This document shows positions 34,801 through 43,156 of a DNA stretch of 56,562 nt, piece after piece; positions within the stretch are counted from its first letter, which is position 1, and every line of letters begins with the position of its first letter. The DNA is from Firmicutes bacterium HGW-Firmicutes-4 (GTDB lineage: Bacteria > Bacillota > Clostridia > Eubacteriales > Eubacteriaceae), in assembly GCA_002841405.1 (NCBI GenBank), contig PGZR01000020.1, forward strand, positions 1 through 56,562, written 5' to 3'. A model generated the notes under the pieces. It was not told the DNA's origin, searched no databases, and saw only the letters and a program-made list of their open reading frames with translations. Made by a program: the position numbers and the translations under genes.

Positions 34801-35232
34801 GTAAATTATGTCAGCCGGTTGATTGCTGATGGGGAGTTTAATAATGTGGCTGGCGGATTGACAGTGACAGCAGAAGCAACACCTACACAAACTGAACCAG
34901 GTGTTGAAGGCACGATTAAGGTTTCTGTTTCAGGCGGAACTGGCTCAGCCTGGTTTTACCGGGTGGTTTCTTCTGTACCAACAGCGCCGGATGTAGGGGG
35001 GGTAATTACTGTTGTTTCAGGTGGGCTTAATCCTGACGAGTATTACGATAGTGATTATTTATACGAATCTTTACATAAGTGGTTTTTATTAACAACAAGC
35101 TCCGAGACAATTTCTGGGGTTCCAGATGATTCCTATATTGAAGTGGTGAGTGTAAGTTTTACTAGCGGAGATAATTATTCGATTGAAAATTGGGGCGTAT
35201 CAGACAAAACAAATGATGGAGTTACACCTTAG
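31900..35232 (+). CDS. Large secreted ChW-repeat surface protein
   Basis: A 1110-residue exported protein: signal peptide about residues 1-27; three ChW repeats (about 38-185) closely similar to those of the protein at 16844-19363 (shared GEWGWVKNGE/GQWGWVKNGE and LRLEEL); a FIVAR-like helical segment (about 190-250); a beta-helix-like region rich in GDN/NGDN turns (about 260-490); a Pro/Gly linker (PAPPAPPSGGGGGG); an Ig-like TVSYQWLRS domain; two 81-residue repeats (TTVANN-x-GKIT ... YVVRYQA) and cadherin-like/invasin-like domains (GLTSVLGETD, YYAVTVSRA). No enzymatic motif and no LPXTG or SLH anchor is seen. It is probably an adhesin or matrix protein held by its ChW repeats. Confidence 0.8.
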   Translation: MKSVLRKLWLLMLVLVLTGTSGIMAAGEEQVQTAFSEPLGVSYRAHVQNMGDMPKPEGTFVVGPEAIGTRSQSLRVEGFWIELTGDIPENAGITYQVHVQNKGWTEPVSDGTFAGTTGKGLRIESIRILLDNLEDYDVYYRGHVQNRGDLPQENGEWGWVKNGEDLGTTGSSLRLEELQVKIVRRDTDLSAYNELIETIGKLSAADYTPQSWETLQTVIADYPITEASLQEDVDAAVKTIEAAYQALALKVVAVYDTPGTYGPESGSETIDGSVVIAVSGVTLQNLEIMGDLTIAEEVGDGDATLNDLTVRGNTNIYGGGSGQTLAAEGDMAAMAGSGGITINGGDYASISIVKNDDTIMIVANGSAGNATFFFAAGDIQLVGAFENVYVMGDDVNIQMAQGSSIENLDAGTDDFNFFLISHGQAPSNRLTVSGEGTIKNANIANCSKDVVINVDVTGKAAINGENTTFNGTVNEAEVNGDNTTFKNEPDSYQAGEGKEPVIVNPKPAPPAPPSGGGGGGISYTPVTAVTISGTAVVGQTLTATATPGAATVSYQWLRSDMVDGSYGNIAAATGSTYVLDSADAGKYIKVQVTGTGTYTGTVTSAATGKVLDTQAAPTGLNGVAATTVANNNGKITDTTTAMEYKLAAADDSTYQACAESETGSLSAGDYVVRYQATTEYAASETTAVTVPNQEQSAPSGLLGIAPTTVANNDGKITGTTTAMEYKLAAADDSTYQACAESETGSLSAGNYAVRYQAKTGFNVGSPATVTVTAYVASNNAGLTSVLGETDASPGGQSGEDTSNAITWAIAVDNAKDSLGLSDISVATGASIKLYSDSIFATEISEGSTIPLSPGADTIAYIKVTAQDGTTSKYYAVTVSRAADPANALTISNVTAGVTSGTTVITISNTIPVGNKLVYVVSDAEVTEVTVETVINTGTDLESGTTEIGVSTDRYVTVYEINSTTQKVVNYVSRLIADGEFNNVAGGLTVTAEATPTQTEPGVEGTIKVSVSGGTGSAWFYRVVSSVPTAPDVGGVITVVSGGLNPDEYYDSDYLYESLHKWFLLTTSSETISGVPDDSYIEVVSVSFTSGDNYSIENWGVSDKTNDGVTP
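33778..34203 (+). repeat. Internal 243-base direct repeat in the surface protein gene
   Basis: The block starting ACCGTAGCCAATAATAATGG at 33778 recurs at 34021 (ACCGTAGCCAATAATGATGG), a period of 243 bases or 81 codons. The first about 130 bases of each unit are almost identical, and the ends have diverged. Confidence 0.85.
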
Positions 35233-35280
35233 TCTTGAGTGTAAGCATAATGATCAATTGAATTAATCAACCAGAAAAGC

Positions 35281-35320
35281 GCAGTCCAGATTCTTCAAAA
35301 TCCGGACTGCTCTTGCTTTT
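35281..35320 (+). terminator. Terminator of the surface protein gene
   Basis: Arms GCAGTCCAGATT and AATCCGGACTGC (one mismatch) across CTTCAA, followed by TCTTGCTTTT. Confidence 0.7.
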
Positions 35321-35416
35321 ATGAAAGTTTTTTCATACCCGTTTTATCACTTCATTGATTATCGGTTTATCAACACTTTAAAAAGCCGTTAAAAACGGCA
35401 GTGATAAGCAATATCG

Positions 35417-35450
35417 AAAAAAGACCGTTGGTGTTCCAGTGGTCTTTTTT
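35417..35450. terminator. Bidirectional terminator hairpin, target of the intron scrap
   Basis: Perfect arms AAAAAAGACC (35417-35426) and GGTCTTTTTT (35441-35450). A group II intron 5' end begins three bases later. A weaker GCCGTT/AACGGC hairpin lies just upstream at 35385-35399. Confidence 0.8.
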
Positions 35451-35452
35451 AG

Positions 35453-35670
35453 GTGCGCCCGACAAGGGTGCAATCTAACGGGTGAAAGTACCGAACACTG
35501 GTAGGTCGTGCCAAGTGCATAGCTTTTCTCTTTGCTCTGAAGCCGGATCGATAATGCGGGAAACCGCAATTTGTTTATCTGGCAGTCCCTTTTTTACTGA
35601 TTGCATTATTAAGAAACGCAAGCCACATAAGGTACGCAGCTGATACAGATAAAACCTGAAAGCCGATGAT
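35453..35670 (+). mobile_element. 5' fragment of a group II (probably class C) intron
   Basis: GTGCGCCCGACAAGGGTGCA (35453-35472) is the conserved 5' boundary (GUGYG) and start of domain I of bacterial group II introns, and the following CTAACGGGTGAAAGTACCGA and GTCGTGCCAAGTGCATAGC keep the usual order. The reverse transcriptase ORF and domains V and VI are not present before the antiporter gene, so only the 5' part remains; its 3' limit is uncertain. Insertion directly behind a terminator T-run is the habit of class C introns. Confidence 0.6.
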
Positions 35671-35832
35671 GAGATCAAAAAGAATATAGTAGTGTTTTGA
35701 CGTCAGCGATTTAATTTATGCAATTGATTGATAAAAGACAAAAGCTGTGGTAAGGTAAGCATAAAATGATGCTGAAGCGGCACTTTTTTAAGCATGTTAG
35801 GTTTAAATAAGTTTAATAGGAGCATAAAGAGA

Positions 35833-37146
35833 ATGTATAATTTTAGTGAATTACTGGTTCTATTTACAGTGACGCTTTTTCTGGTGGTACTGTTTAGTTT
35901 TATTAATGAAAAAACAGCCAAGCTCCCGTATGAAATTGGTCTGGTTGTTTTCGGCTTTGGATTCTGTTTGATTTTGATTTTACTTCAAGCGGTAAATATT
36001 ACATTGATTCCGGAAGAATTTCTGAAACTGATTAATCAATTCGATTTCAATGATTTTCTGATCCATGGCATCTTGTGTTTTATGCTTTTTTCCGGGGCGT
36101 CAAGCATCAAGTTCAATGATTTTAATGAGGATAAGGGCCTGATTAGCAGAATGGCGATCCTGGGAACGCTGATTGCGATCATCGTTTACGGTGTTCTTTT
36201 TTATGGATTGGGTCTGTTATTTCATTTTAATTTAAATTTCCTTGAATCGCTGATCCTGGGCTCCATTGTTGCACCGTCCGATCCGATCTCGGCGATGTCA
36301 ATTCTTGGTAAGGTGGGGCTGCCCCACCGTTTGTCGCTGATTCTTGAAGGGGAGTCGCTGTTTAATGACGGGATCGCGGTGGCTGTTTTTGCCACCCTGC
36401 TGACGATTCAGGAGGAAACACTGGCTTCGGTTACCTTGGGCAGTTTTATTGGCGGACTGGTTACAGATATTGCCGGTGCGATTATCATCGGTCTGGTGAT
36501 TGGCGCACTGATGTTTCAGATTTTTAAGCACACAAAAAATACATACATCAAAATTTTCACCAGCATTTTAACCGTTATGATGGCCTATCTGATTTGTGAA
36601 TACCTGGATTTTTCCGGTCCGATTGCAGCCGTCATCTGCGGCCTTTATTATGCAACCGTCATTGCGGATCTTGAACGCAAAGGAATGGATGAAACCACCC
36701 GCAAGCTGCATGATATGTTTTATGACTTCTGGGGCGTCATTGATAACTTGTTAAATGGGATTCTTTTTTTGATGGTGGGGCTATTATTCTTCGCAGTCAT
36801 TTCGCTGGAAGATATTTCGAGGATGCCCATCTTTGTCGTCATAGTTGGAGCCATCCTGATCAATTCAATGGCCCGGATTGTTTCAGTGGCAGGGAATGTG
36901 GTATTAACAAAGGAAGTGCCACTTGGTTTATCAAAAAAGAACTTCACAATCTTTTTTTCCTGGGCGGGACTAAAAGGCGGCCTCTGTCTGGCCCTGGTTA
37001 TGGGAACCGAAGGCTCGCTTGCAACAGATGTCTATAATATCTTTGTGGTGGCAACCTATGGTATTGTCTTTTTTACGACCGTATTTCAGGGACTGACGGT
37101 CGGAAAAGTCTATAATAAACTGCAACAATCGGTTCTTAAAAATTAA
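35833..37146 (+). CDS. Na+/H+ antiporter of the CPA1 family
   Basis: A 437-residue integral membrane protein with about 12 helices. The signature VAPSDPISAMSILGKVGLPH and LILEGESLFNDGIAVAVFA (about residues 138-190) holds the paired Asn-Asp of the ion-binding site of CPA1 exchangers, and WAGLKGGLCLALVMG is the conserved segment of a late helix. It would exchange cytosolic Na+ (or K+) for protons across the membrane. ATG 35833 has TAGGAGCATAAAGAGA upstream; an in-frame start at 35794 has none. No regulatory partner is nearby. Confidence 0.9.
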   Translation: MYNFSELLVLFTVTLFLVVLFSFINEKTAKLPYEIGLVVFGFGFCLILILLQAVNITLIPEEFLKLINQFDFNDFLIHGILCFMLFSGASSIKFNDFNEDKGLISRMAILGTLIAIIVYGVLFYGLGLLFHFNLNFLESLILGSIVAPSDPISAMSILGKVGLPHRLSLILEGESLFNDGIAVAVFATLLTIQEETLASVTLGSFIGGLVTDIAGAIIIGLVIGALMFQIFKHTKNTYIKIFTSILTVMMAYLICEYLDFSGPIAAVICGLYYATVIADLERKGMDETTRKLHDMFYDFWGVIDNLLNGILFLMVGLLFFAVISLEDISRMPIFVVIVGAILINSMARIVSVAGNVVLTKEVPLGLSKKNFTIFFSWAGLKGGLCLALVMGTEGSLATDVYNIFVVATYGIVFFTTVFQGLTVGKVYNKLQQSVLKN

Positions 37147-37333
37147 AATCATCGCAGAAGTGCTCGAAAGCAGCAATAATTTTATTACTATAGCTAAAGA
37201 TTGGCCATTATTTTGACTTGTTGATTATGCGACAGGAAATGTGATGAGGATGTAAACGCCTGAATCCAAAATCAGATCTGCCAAATTGGTTCAGGGCGAT
37301 TGGGCCGTGAGAGAATCGAAAGGAAAGGTTATA

Positions 37334-38800
37334 ATGATGGAAAAGAATGACAGCGGTTGGAATTTGGAAAATACGTATGCAGAACTACCTAAGTTATTCT
37401 ACACCCCGCTTGAAATAGAAGCGGTCAATGCGCCAAAACTGGTTATTTTAAATCAGCGTTTAGCAGAAAATCTTGGTTTGGATGCCGCTGCCCTGATGGA
37501 GCAGGACGGGATCAACATTTTGGCTGGTCAGGCCTTACCGGCAAAGGCCAAACCGATCGCCCAGGCCTATGCCGGTCATCAGTTTGGCTATTTCACGATG
37601 CTTGGTGATGGTCGGGCGATGCTGATTGGCGAACAGATCACACCAGCGGGTGAGCGTTTTGATATCCAACTCAAGGGATCAGGCAAAACACCCTATTCCC
37701 GTAGTGGCGATGGCAAAGCGGCGCTGGGCCCGATGCTTCGGGAATATCTAATCAGTGAAGCGATGCATTATCTGGGCATTCCGACGTCCCGCAGTTTGGC
37801 GGTCGTGACAACCGGCGAACCGGTGTATCGCGAAAACATTCTCAAAGGGGCCGTTTTAACCCGGGTGGCGGCCAGCCATATCAGGGTCGGTACCTTTGAA
37901 TATGCAGCGCAGTGGGGAACTACCGCTGATGTCAAAGTTCTGGCCGATTATGCCATTAACCGGCATTTTCCCTGGCTTTTATCGGAACCAAACCGATATC
38001 TGGGTTTACTGGATGCAGTCATCAAAGCACAGGCTTCACTCATTGCTAAATGGCAGCTGGTCGGCTTTATTCACGGGGTAATGAACACTGATAATGTAAC
38101 CATCAGTGGCGAAACCATCGATTATGGGCCCTGCGCCTTTATGGATCATTATGATCCGATTACGGTATTCAGTTCCATTGATCTGCAGGGACGGTATGCT
38201 TATCGGAATCAACCCAATATTGGCTTATGGAATTTAGCCCGCCTGGCCGAAACCCTGATTCCGTTAGTCGATGACAATCAGGAACAGGCGCTTAAATTAG
38301 TCGAAGCCTCACTGCAAAACTATCCGTCGTTGTATCAGGCGGACTGGCTCCAGGGAATGCGCTTAAAACTGGGCATTGCCAATGAAGAACCAGAAGACGA
38401 GCGGTTGATCGCCGATTTGTTGGGATTAATGAAGCAGTATCAAGCCGATTATACCAATACCTTTGTTGATTTAACCCTTGACCGAACCTCGATGTCTGAC
38501 TTATATGAAAGTGACGCCTTTAAAGATTGGTTGACCAGATGGAAAGTCCGTCTAGAAAGACAGGAGCGGACCGATCAAGGCATCAAGCAGTTAATGAAAC
38601 AGGCGAATCCGGTGGTCATTCCCAGAAATCATCAGGTTGAAAAAGTCTTACTAGCGGCTAACGAGGAGGATGATTTTAAACCCCTGCAGCAGTTATTGGC
38701 AGTCCTGCAATCACCATACGATTACAATTCGCTTAATCAGGAATATATGAAACCACCAGAACCGTCGAGTAGTCCTTATAAAACCTATTGTGGGACGTGA
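37334..38800 (+). CDS. selO: Protein adenylyltransferase SelO (YdiU/UPF0061)
   Basis: A 488-residue pseudokinase-fold enzyme that transfers AMP from ATP to Ser, Thr or Tyr of target proteins, linked to redox stress. Seen are [17 protein letters not shown], the basic nucleotide-binding loop [18 protein letters not shown] (about residue 117), the catalytic loop [13 protein letters not shown] (Asp and Asn; about 253) and the DFG-like [10 protein letters not shown]. It ends YKTYCGT, where eukaryotic SelO has selenocysteine near the same place; here Cys is three residues from the end. Start at the ATG pair 37334/37337 behind GAAAGGAAAGG. Terminator at 38874-38928. Confidence 0.92.
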   Translation: MMEKNDSGWNLENTYAELPKLFYTPLEIEAVNAPKLVILNQRLAENLGLDAAALMEQDGINILAGQALPAKAKPIAQAYAGHQFGYFTMLGDGRAMLIGEQITPAGERFDIQLKGSGKTPYSRSGDGKAALGPMLREYLISEAMHYLGIPTSRSLAVVTTGEPVYRENILKGAVLTRVAASHIRVGTFEYAAQWGTTADVKVLADYAINRHFPWLLSEPNRYLGLLDAVIKAQASLIAKWQLVGFIHGVMNTDNVTISGETIDYGPCAFMDHYDPITVFSSIDLQGRYAYRNQPNIGLWNLARLAETLIPLVDDNQEQALKLVEASLQNYPSLYQADWLQGMRLKLGIANEEPEDERLIADLLGLMKQYQADYTNTFVDLTLDRTSMSDLYESDAFKDWLTRWKVRLERQERTDQGIKQLMKQANPVVIPRNHQVEKVLLAANEEDDFKPLQQLLAVLQSPYDYNSLNQEYMKPPEPSSSPYKTYCGT

Positions 38801-38844
38801 TTTTCAAATAAGGCGTTGTCTAAAAATAAAGATGGAAACGATGG

Positions 38845-38873
38845 AGATGACGAACAAAATGTCCCCGTGAGAT
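38845..38873 (+). repeat. RAYT-associated short element, diverged
   Basis: GATGACGAACAAAATGTCCC followed by CGTGAGAT resembles the 3' flank type element (GATGACAAACGAAACGTCCC). Confidence 0.4.
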
Positions 38874-38928
38874 AAAATGACTTTTATGCTCAAAACCTAT
38901 GAAACGCTGAGTGTAGAAGTCATTTTTT
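38874..38928 (+). terminator. Terminator of selO
   Basis: Arms AAAATGACTT (38874-38883) and AAGTCATTTT (38917-38926) with an inner CTCA/TGAG stem, followed by TT. Confidence 0.7.
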
Positions 38929-39015
38929 AATTGACGAGAAACAGGATTTCCAAAATACATGTGAAATAGTTGGTAATTCTTCTAAAACACAAATTATTAA
39001 AAATTGCAAAGTAGC

Positions 39016-39043
39016 TTGACATTTTTAGCAAGAAAATGTAAAA
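39016..39043 (+). promoter_or_regulatory. Sigma-A promoter of the ABC transporter operon
   Basis: TTGACA at 39016-39021 and TAAAAT at 39038-39043 with a 16-base spacer. Confidence 0.7.
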
Positions 39044-39049
39044 TCTCAT

Positions 39050-39101
39050 TACCGACCGAAGGTCGATAATTTTTTATCCACCTATCGACCAAGGGTCGGT
39101 A
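39050..39101 (+). promoter_or_regulatory. Pair of TetR-type operators downstream of the -10 box
   Basis: Site 1 TACCGACCGAAGGTCGATA (39050-39068) and site 2 TATCGACCAAGGGTCGGTA (39083-39101). Each has the core CGACC-N3-GGTCG, and the outer bases make the two sites mirror images. They lie between the promoter and the ABC permease start, the expected place for a repressor, probably the TetR protein at 42451. Confidence 0.75.
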
Positions 39102-39128
39102 AGAGAATGAAAATTTGAAAGGTTGAAT

Positions 39129-41459
39129 ATGAAACTTTTGCTGAATCTTGTCCGCAAGGACTTTAAAAGAAACCGGGTTATCACAGCTACCCTGACCTTA
39201 TTTCTGATTCTTTCAGCTGTTTTTATGGCCGGCGGACTGAGGGTTACTGGGATCATGCTGTCGTCGTTAAATGGTTTGAATGAGCGGGCTGTACCGCCAG
39301 AATATGTGCAGATGCACAAAGGCGACTACGATGAACAGGCATTTGCAGACTTTGTCGCCCAGCAAGATTATCTGGAAGACGCGCTGGTTGTCAGGATGCT
39401 GGATGTGAAGAACGCCCAAATTAGCTATAATGGTGAATCGTTGGAAAAGTGTCTGATGGACAATGGCTTTGTTACTCAGAATAAAAACTTTGACTATCTG
39501 CTTGATCAAAATAATGAGATTGCCATTGTACAGGACGGAGAAATCGGCGTGCCGGTTTACTATGCCGAAGGTTTAAACATCAAAGCAGGCGACACCATTG
39601 TGCTGAAAAACGGAGCGTATCAAAAGGAATTCAAGGTCGCGACGATTATCCGTGATTCGACGATGAATTCATCACTTTCTTACTCAAAGCGATTTTTGAT
39701 CAGTACCAATGATCAGAATGAAGTCTCGCTTCATATGGGTGAATGGGAATATTGTTTTGAATTTCTTTTAGCGGAAGAGGTATCTACAACGGTGCTGGAA
39801 AATGCCTACCTGGCGGCCGGCCTGCCGTCTAACGGTGTGGTCGTTACCGCTGGGATTTTCAAGATGATCAATGCTTTTTCTTATGGGTTGGTTGCACTGG
39901 TAATTATGGTGATCAGTATTTTGTTGATCACCATGTCGGTATTATGTCTCTCTTATATTATCCGGGCGACCTTGGCAGAAGAAAACCATTCAATTGGAGA
40001 AATGAAGGCAATTGGAATTCCCGGAAAAGAAATAATAAAACTCTATCAAATCAAATATATCATCCTGGTTCTGATTACCGGGGTGATCGGTTATCTGGCG
40101 GCGATTCCTTTCGGTGATTTTTTTTCGGCAATGGTCATTCGCTATTGCGGTGATGGCAACAGTCAGTGGATGCAATGGATATTTCCGTTGGTGGGCGTCG
40201 TTTTGCTCAGTATTTTTGTTGTCTGCCGGTGCTATTGGATTATCCGGAAGCATTTGAAGCGGACCGTGCTGGAGTTAATCAGAGGCGAAGAGAATACAAA
40301 AAAAGAAGGTCATTACAGGCTTCCTTCAAAGGGATTAAAGGTCGGGAACCTTTTAATGGCTTTAGGGGAGCTAAAATGCAAGTGGAAAGAGTATGTGGTA
40401 ATATTTTTGATATTTGTTTTTTCCTCCTTTTTGATTCTGCTCCCCATGAACATGAACAATACCATTAATAACCCTGTCTTTCTAACGTATATGGGCATTG
40501 GCAAGAGTGATGTCCGGATTGACATTCAATACAGCGATAAGTTGACACAACAAAATGAGGCGGTGTTGACTTATCTGGATAATGATCCGGATATTGATCG
40601 ATACGCAGTCTACCAGAATGGTTATGTACAGTCCCAAAATGTTGAGGGTGAATGGGAATATGTGCGGGTGCAGAACGGAGAAAATGCTGTTTTCCCATTA
40701 GAATACCTGGACGGGAAGGCGCCTCAGGATGAAAATGGTATGGCACTTTCATATCTGAATGCGGTTGATCTGGGTAAAAAAGTAGGCGACTCCATCACCG
40801 TGATTTATCAGGGGAAAGAACGGGTCCTAAATGTCTGTGGCATTTATCAGGATATTACCTATGGCGGAAAAACCGCCAAAGCAGCCATCGATTTTGATAG
40901 TAAGGATATCGAAGGATATATGATCTATCTCGATCTTCGGGAGGGGATTAATATCGAGAATAAAGTTGCTCAAATGCGAACGAAATTACCCGACGGTAAG
41001 ATTACCCCGTGCAATGAATTTGTTTTCCAGACCCTCAGCAGCATTATTACAAACATGAATCGGGTGCAAGGAGTAGCGGTGGTGATTTCCTTAATGCTGA
41101 CCATTTTGATTACGGTCATGTTTCTTCAGCTGATGATGGCAAGAGAACACAGCGCTATTGCCATCAAGAAAGCGATCGGGTTTTCCACCAGGGATATCCG
41201 GATCCAGTTAGGAATCAGGATTCTGGTAATTCAGTTCGTCGCGATTATAGCCGGAACGTTACTGGCTAATACACTGGGGGAAGTTATTTTTGCAGGCACG
41301 CTTGCGACTGTCGGGGTTGCTAAAATAAAACTGCTGGTAGCGCCGGTCTGGGCATATTTGCTTTGTCCAGCGGTACAATTAGGGGTAGTGGTAATGACCG
41401 TAATAATGGGAACCAGTACGGTTAGAAGTTATCACATCAGAGATCAAATAATGGAATAA
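39129..41459 (+). CDS. FtsX/MacB-type ABC transporter permease
   Basis: A 776-residue membrane protein with an N-terminal helix (about residues 18-40), a large extracytoplasmic domain (about 45-255), a first FtsX block of three helices (about 260-380), a helix opening the second half (about 420-440), a second outer domain and a final FtsX block (about 640-770; VVISLMLTILITVMFLQLMM, AIAIKKAIGFSTRDIR). Such permeases pair with a LolD-like ATPase to export lipids or peptides, or to move envelope substrates. Start ATG 39129 behind AAAGG. The ATPase gene follows ten bases later; the operator pair controls both. Confidence 0.85.
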   Translation: MKLLLNLVRKDFKRNRVITATLTLFLILSAVFMAGGLRVTGIMLSSLNGLNERAVPPEYVQMHKGDYDEQAFADFVAQQDYLEDALVVRMLDVKNAQISYNGESLEKCLMDNGFVTQNKNFDYLLDQNNEIAIVQDGEIGVPVYYAEGLNIKAGDTIVLKNGAYQKEFKVATIIRDSTMNSSLSYSKRFLISTNDQNEVSLHMGEWEYCFEFLLAEEVSTTVLENAYLAAGLPSNGVVVTAGIFKMINAFSYGLVALVIMVISILLITMSVLCLSYIIRATLAEENHSIGEMKAIGIPGKEIIKLYQIKYIILVLITGVIGYLAAIPFGDFFSAMVIRYCGDGNSQWMQWIFPLVGVVLLSIFVVCRCYWIIRKHLKRTVLELIRGEENTKKEGHYRLPSKGLKVGNLLMALGELKCKWKEYVVIFLIFVFSSFLILLPMNMNNTINNPVFLTYMGIGKSDVRIDIQYSDKLTQQNEAVLTYLDNDPDIDRYAVYQNGYVQSQNVEGEWEYVRVQNGENAVFPLEYLDGKAPQDENGMALSYLNAVDLGKKVGDSITVIYQGKERVLNVCGIYQDITYGGKTAKAAIDFDSKDIEGYMIYLDLREGINIENKVAQMRTKLPDGKITPCNEFVFQTLSSIITNMNRVQGVAVVISLMLTILITVMFLQLMMAREHSAIAIKKAIGFSTRDIRIQLGIRILVIQFVAIIAGTLLANTLGEVIFAGTLATVGVAKIKLLVAPVWAYLLCPAVQLGVVVMTVIMGTSTVRSYHIRDQIME

Positions 41460-41469
41460 GGAGCCGAAA

Positions 41470-42192
41470 ATGATTAAAATTGAAGGGATCAGTAAGTCCT
41501 TTAAGGATACAAAAGTATTGAACGACGTCTCGTTTGGAATCGAAAAAGGTGATTATACGGCCGTGATGGGGCCTTCTGGTTCGGGAAAGTCAACACTGCT
41601 TTACAGCGTCAGTGGAATGGACAAAATCAGTGCGGGTCAGGTAATCTTTGAAGGGATAAATATCAGTGAATTACCAGAAAAGGAATTGGCCAGCTTCAGA
41701 CTGACGAAGATGGGTTTTGTTTTTCAGAATGCTCAAATGCTGAAAAATCTGACGATATATGATAATATTATCCTGCCGGGACTTGTCGCCAAAAAAGAGT
41801 TGCCTGAGAAAATCAGAAAACGGGCAACGGAACTAATGGAGCGGATGGAACTTGACGGAATTGAAAATCGTGATATTAAGGAAGTTTCCGGTGGGCAGCT
41901 ACAGCGGGCATCAATTTGCCGGGCGATGATTAACAATCCGGACATCCTTTTTCTGGATGAACCGACGGGGGCTTTGAATTCGGAGGCGACAGACCAGGTT
42001 TTGGGGATGCTGGCAGAACTGAACAGTGAGGGAACAACTATCATGATCGTAACCCATGACTCCAGAGTTGCAGCAAAGGCTAAAAAAGTCCTTTATATAC
42101 GGGATGGTCAGATTGCTGCCAGTAAGGAGCTTAGAAAAGGTGGCGATTCGGCGCTGGAACTCGATAATTGGCTTAAAGCGGTGCACGCGTAG
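41470..42192 (+). CDS. ABC transporter ATP-binding protein (MacB/LolD type)
   Basis: A 240-residue ATPase with Walker A GPSGSGKSTLLYS (about residues 35-47), Q-loop VFQNAQ, signature VSGGQLQRASICRA (about 138-151), Walker B ILFLDEPTGAL and the switch His in VTHDSR. It powers the permease encoded immediately upstream (GAATAAGGAG links the two). Substrate is unknown; regulation by a ligand-sensing TetR repressor suggests an exported toxic or envelope-active compound. Confidence 0.92.
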   Translation: MIKIEGISKSFKDTKVLNDVSFGIEKGDYTAVMGPSGSGKSTLLYSVSGMDKISAGQVIFEGINISELPEKELASFRLTKMGFVFQNAQMLKNLTIYDNIILPGLVAKKELPEKIRKRATELMERMELDGIENRDIKEVSGGQLQRASICRAMINNPDILFLDEPTGALNSEATDQVLGMLAELNSEGTTIMIVTHDSRVAAKAKKVLYIRDGQIAASKELRKGGDSALELDNWLKAVHA

Positions 42193-42450
42193 TGAATGCA
42201 GGGTCTGCTGTTTCTGGGCTTGACAAAGGGAAAGTTCGAGATCTGCGTCTAAGCCACTTTTGATTTATAAGGTAACAAAAAACGACACTGAGACCCATGA
42301 GTAGACGTGTTATAAAAAATCAGTTTAAGAGTTGTCAAACGAATATGATGGGAGCAAACAAAATGATAATGTGTGGTTCTTAGATGGATCGATAAAAAAA
42401 CACATAAACAAATAACGGTTTAAAAAATTACAGAACAGAAAGGGCCGATT

Positions 42451-43017
42451 ATGTCAAATTCTACAAAAGCAGATTTGGAAGTGTCTTTAAAAAAACTATT
42501 ACTCATAAAACCGTTTGATAAGATTACAATTAGTGATATGGCAACGGATTGCGGAATTAGCAGAATGACATTCTACTACCATTTCAAAGATATCTATGAT
42601 TTAGTGGAATGGAGCTGTGAAGAAGACGGCAAAAGAGCCTTGCAAGGAAAAAAAACATATCATACCTGGCAGGAGGGTCTGCTGCAGTTGTTTGAAGCAG
42701 TTTTAGAGAACAAACCCTTTATTTTAAATGTTTATCGTTCGGTGAGCAGAGAGCAGATAGAAAATTATTTATATCAGTTGACCTATGGGCTTCTGGAAGG
42801 GGTGGTTAAAGAACAGGCCCTGGATACGTCAATTACTGAGGCAGAGATGAATTTTATCGCCGAATTTTACAAATACGGTTTTGTGGGAATGATGCTGGAT
42901 TGGATTAAAAAAGGCATGAGCGAGGATCCGAATGCCATTGTTGACAAAATGAGCACAACCCTCAGCGGCAATATCGCCAATTCAATAAAGAATTTTGCAG
43001 CCAAACGTCACGAATGA
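42451..43017 (+). CDS. TetR-family regulator (DhaS-like)
   Basis: A 188-residue TetR/AcrR protein. The DNA-binding domain reads ITISDMATDCGISRMTFYYHFKDIYDL with a variant recognition helix, and the C-terminal half (NVYRSVSREQIENYLYQL, EFYKYGFVGMMLDWIKKG) matches the TetR_C_8 type common in clostridia. It lies 260 bases behind the ABC pair and 140 before oleate hydratase; the paired CGACC-N3-GGTCG sites before the ABC permease are its best candidate targets, but no copy of that motif is seen near its own start. RBS AGAAAGGGCCGATT. Confidence 0.88.
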   Translation: MSNSTKADLEVSLKKLLLIKPFDKITISDMATDCGISRMTFYYHFKDIYDLVEWSCEEDGKRALQGKKTYHTWQEGLLQLFEAVLENKPFILNVYRSVSREQIENYLYQLTYGLLEGVVKEQALDTSITEAEMNFIAEFYKYGFVGMMLDWIKKGMSEDPNAIVDKMSTTLSGNIANSIKNFAAKRHE

Positions 43018-43030
43018 GTAAATTTTTATC

Positions 43031-43076
43031 AAAACAGGCCGAATGATGAGTTTTTTATCATTCGGCCTGTTTTGTA
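43031..43076. terminator. Strong hairpin terminator behind tetR
   Basis: Arms AAAACAGGCCGAATGAT (43031-43047) and ATCATTCGGCCTGTTTT pair perfectly across GAGTTTTTT; T-rich flanks on both strands. Confidence 0.9.
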
Positions 43077-43156
43077 AATTGATAAATCATTAATAAAGCC
43101 GTACCATAAAGGAAGAATCAATTAGCGTAAAGCGTGATGAAAGGCAGGATAATTTA

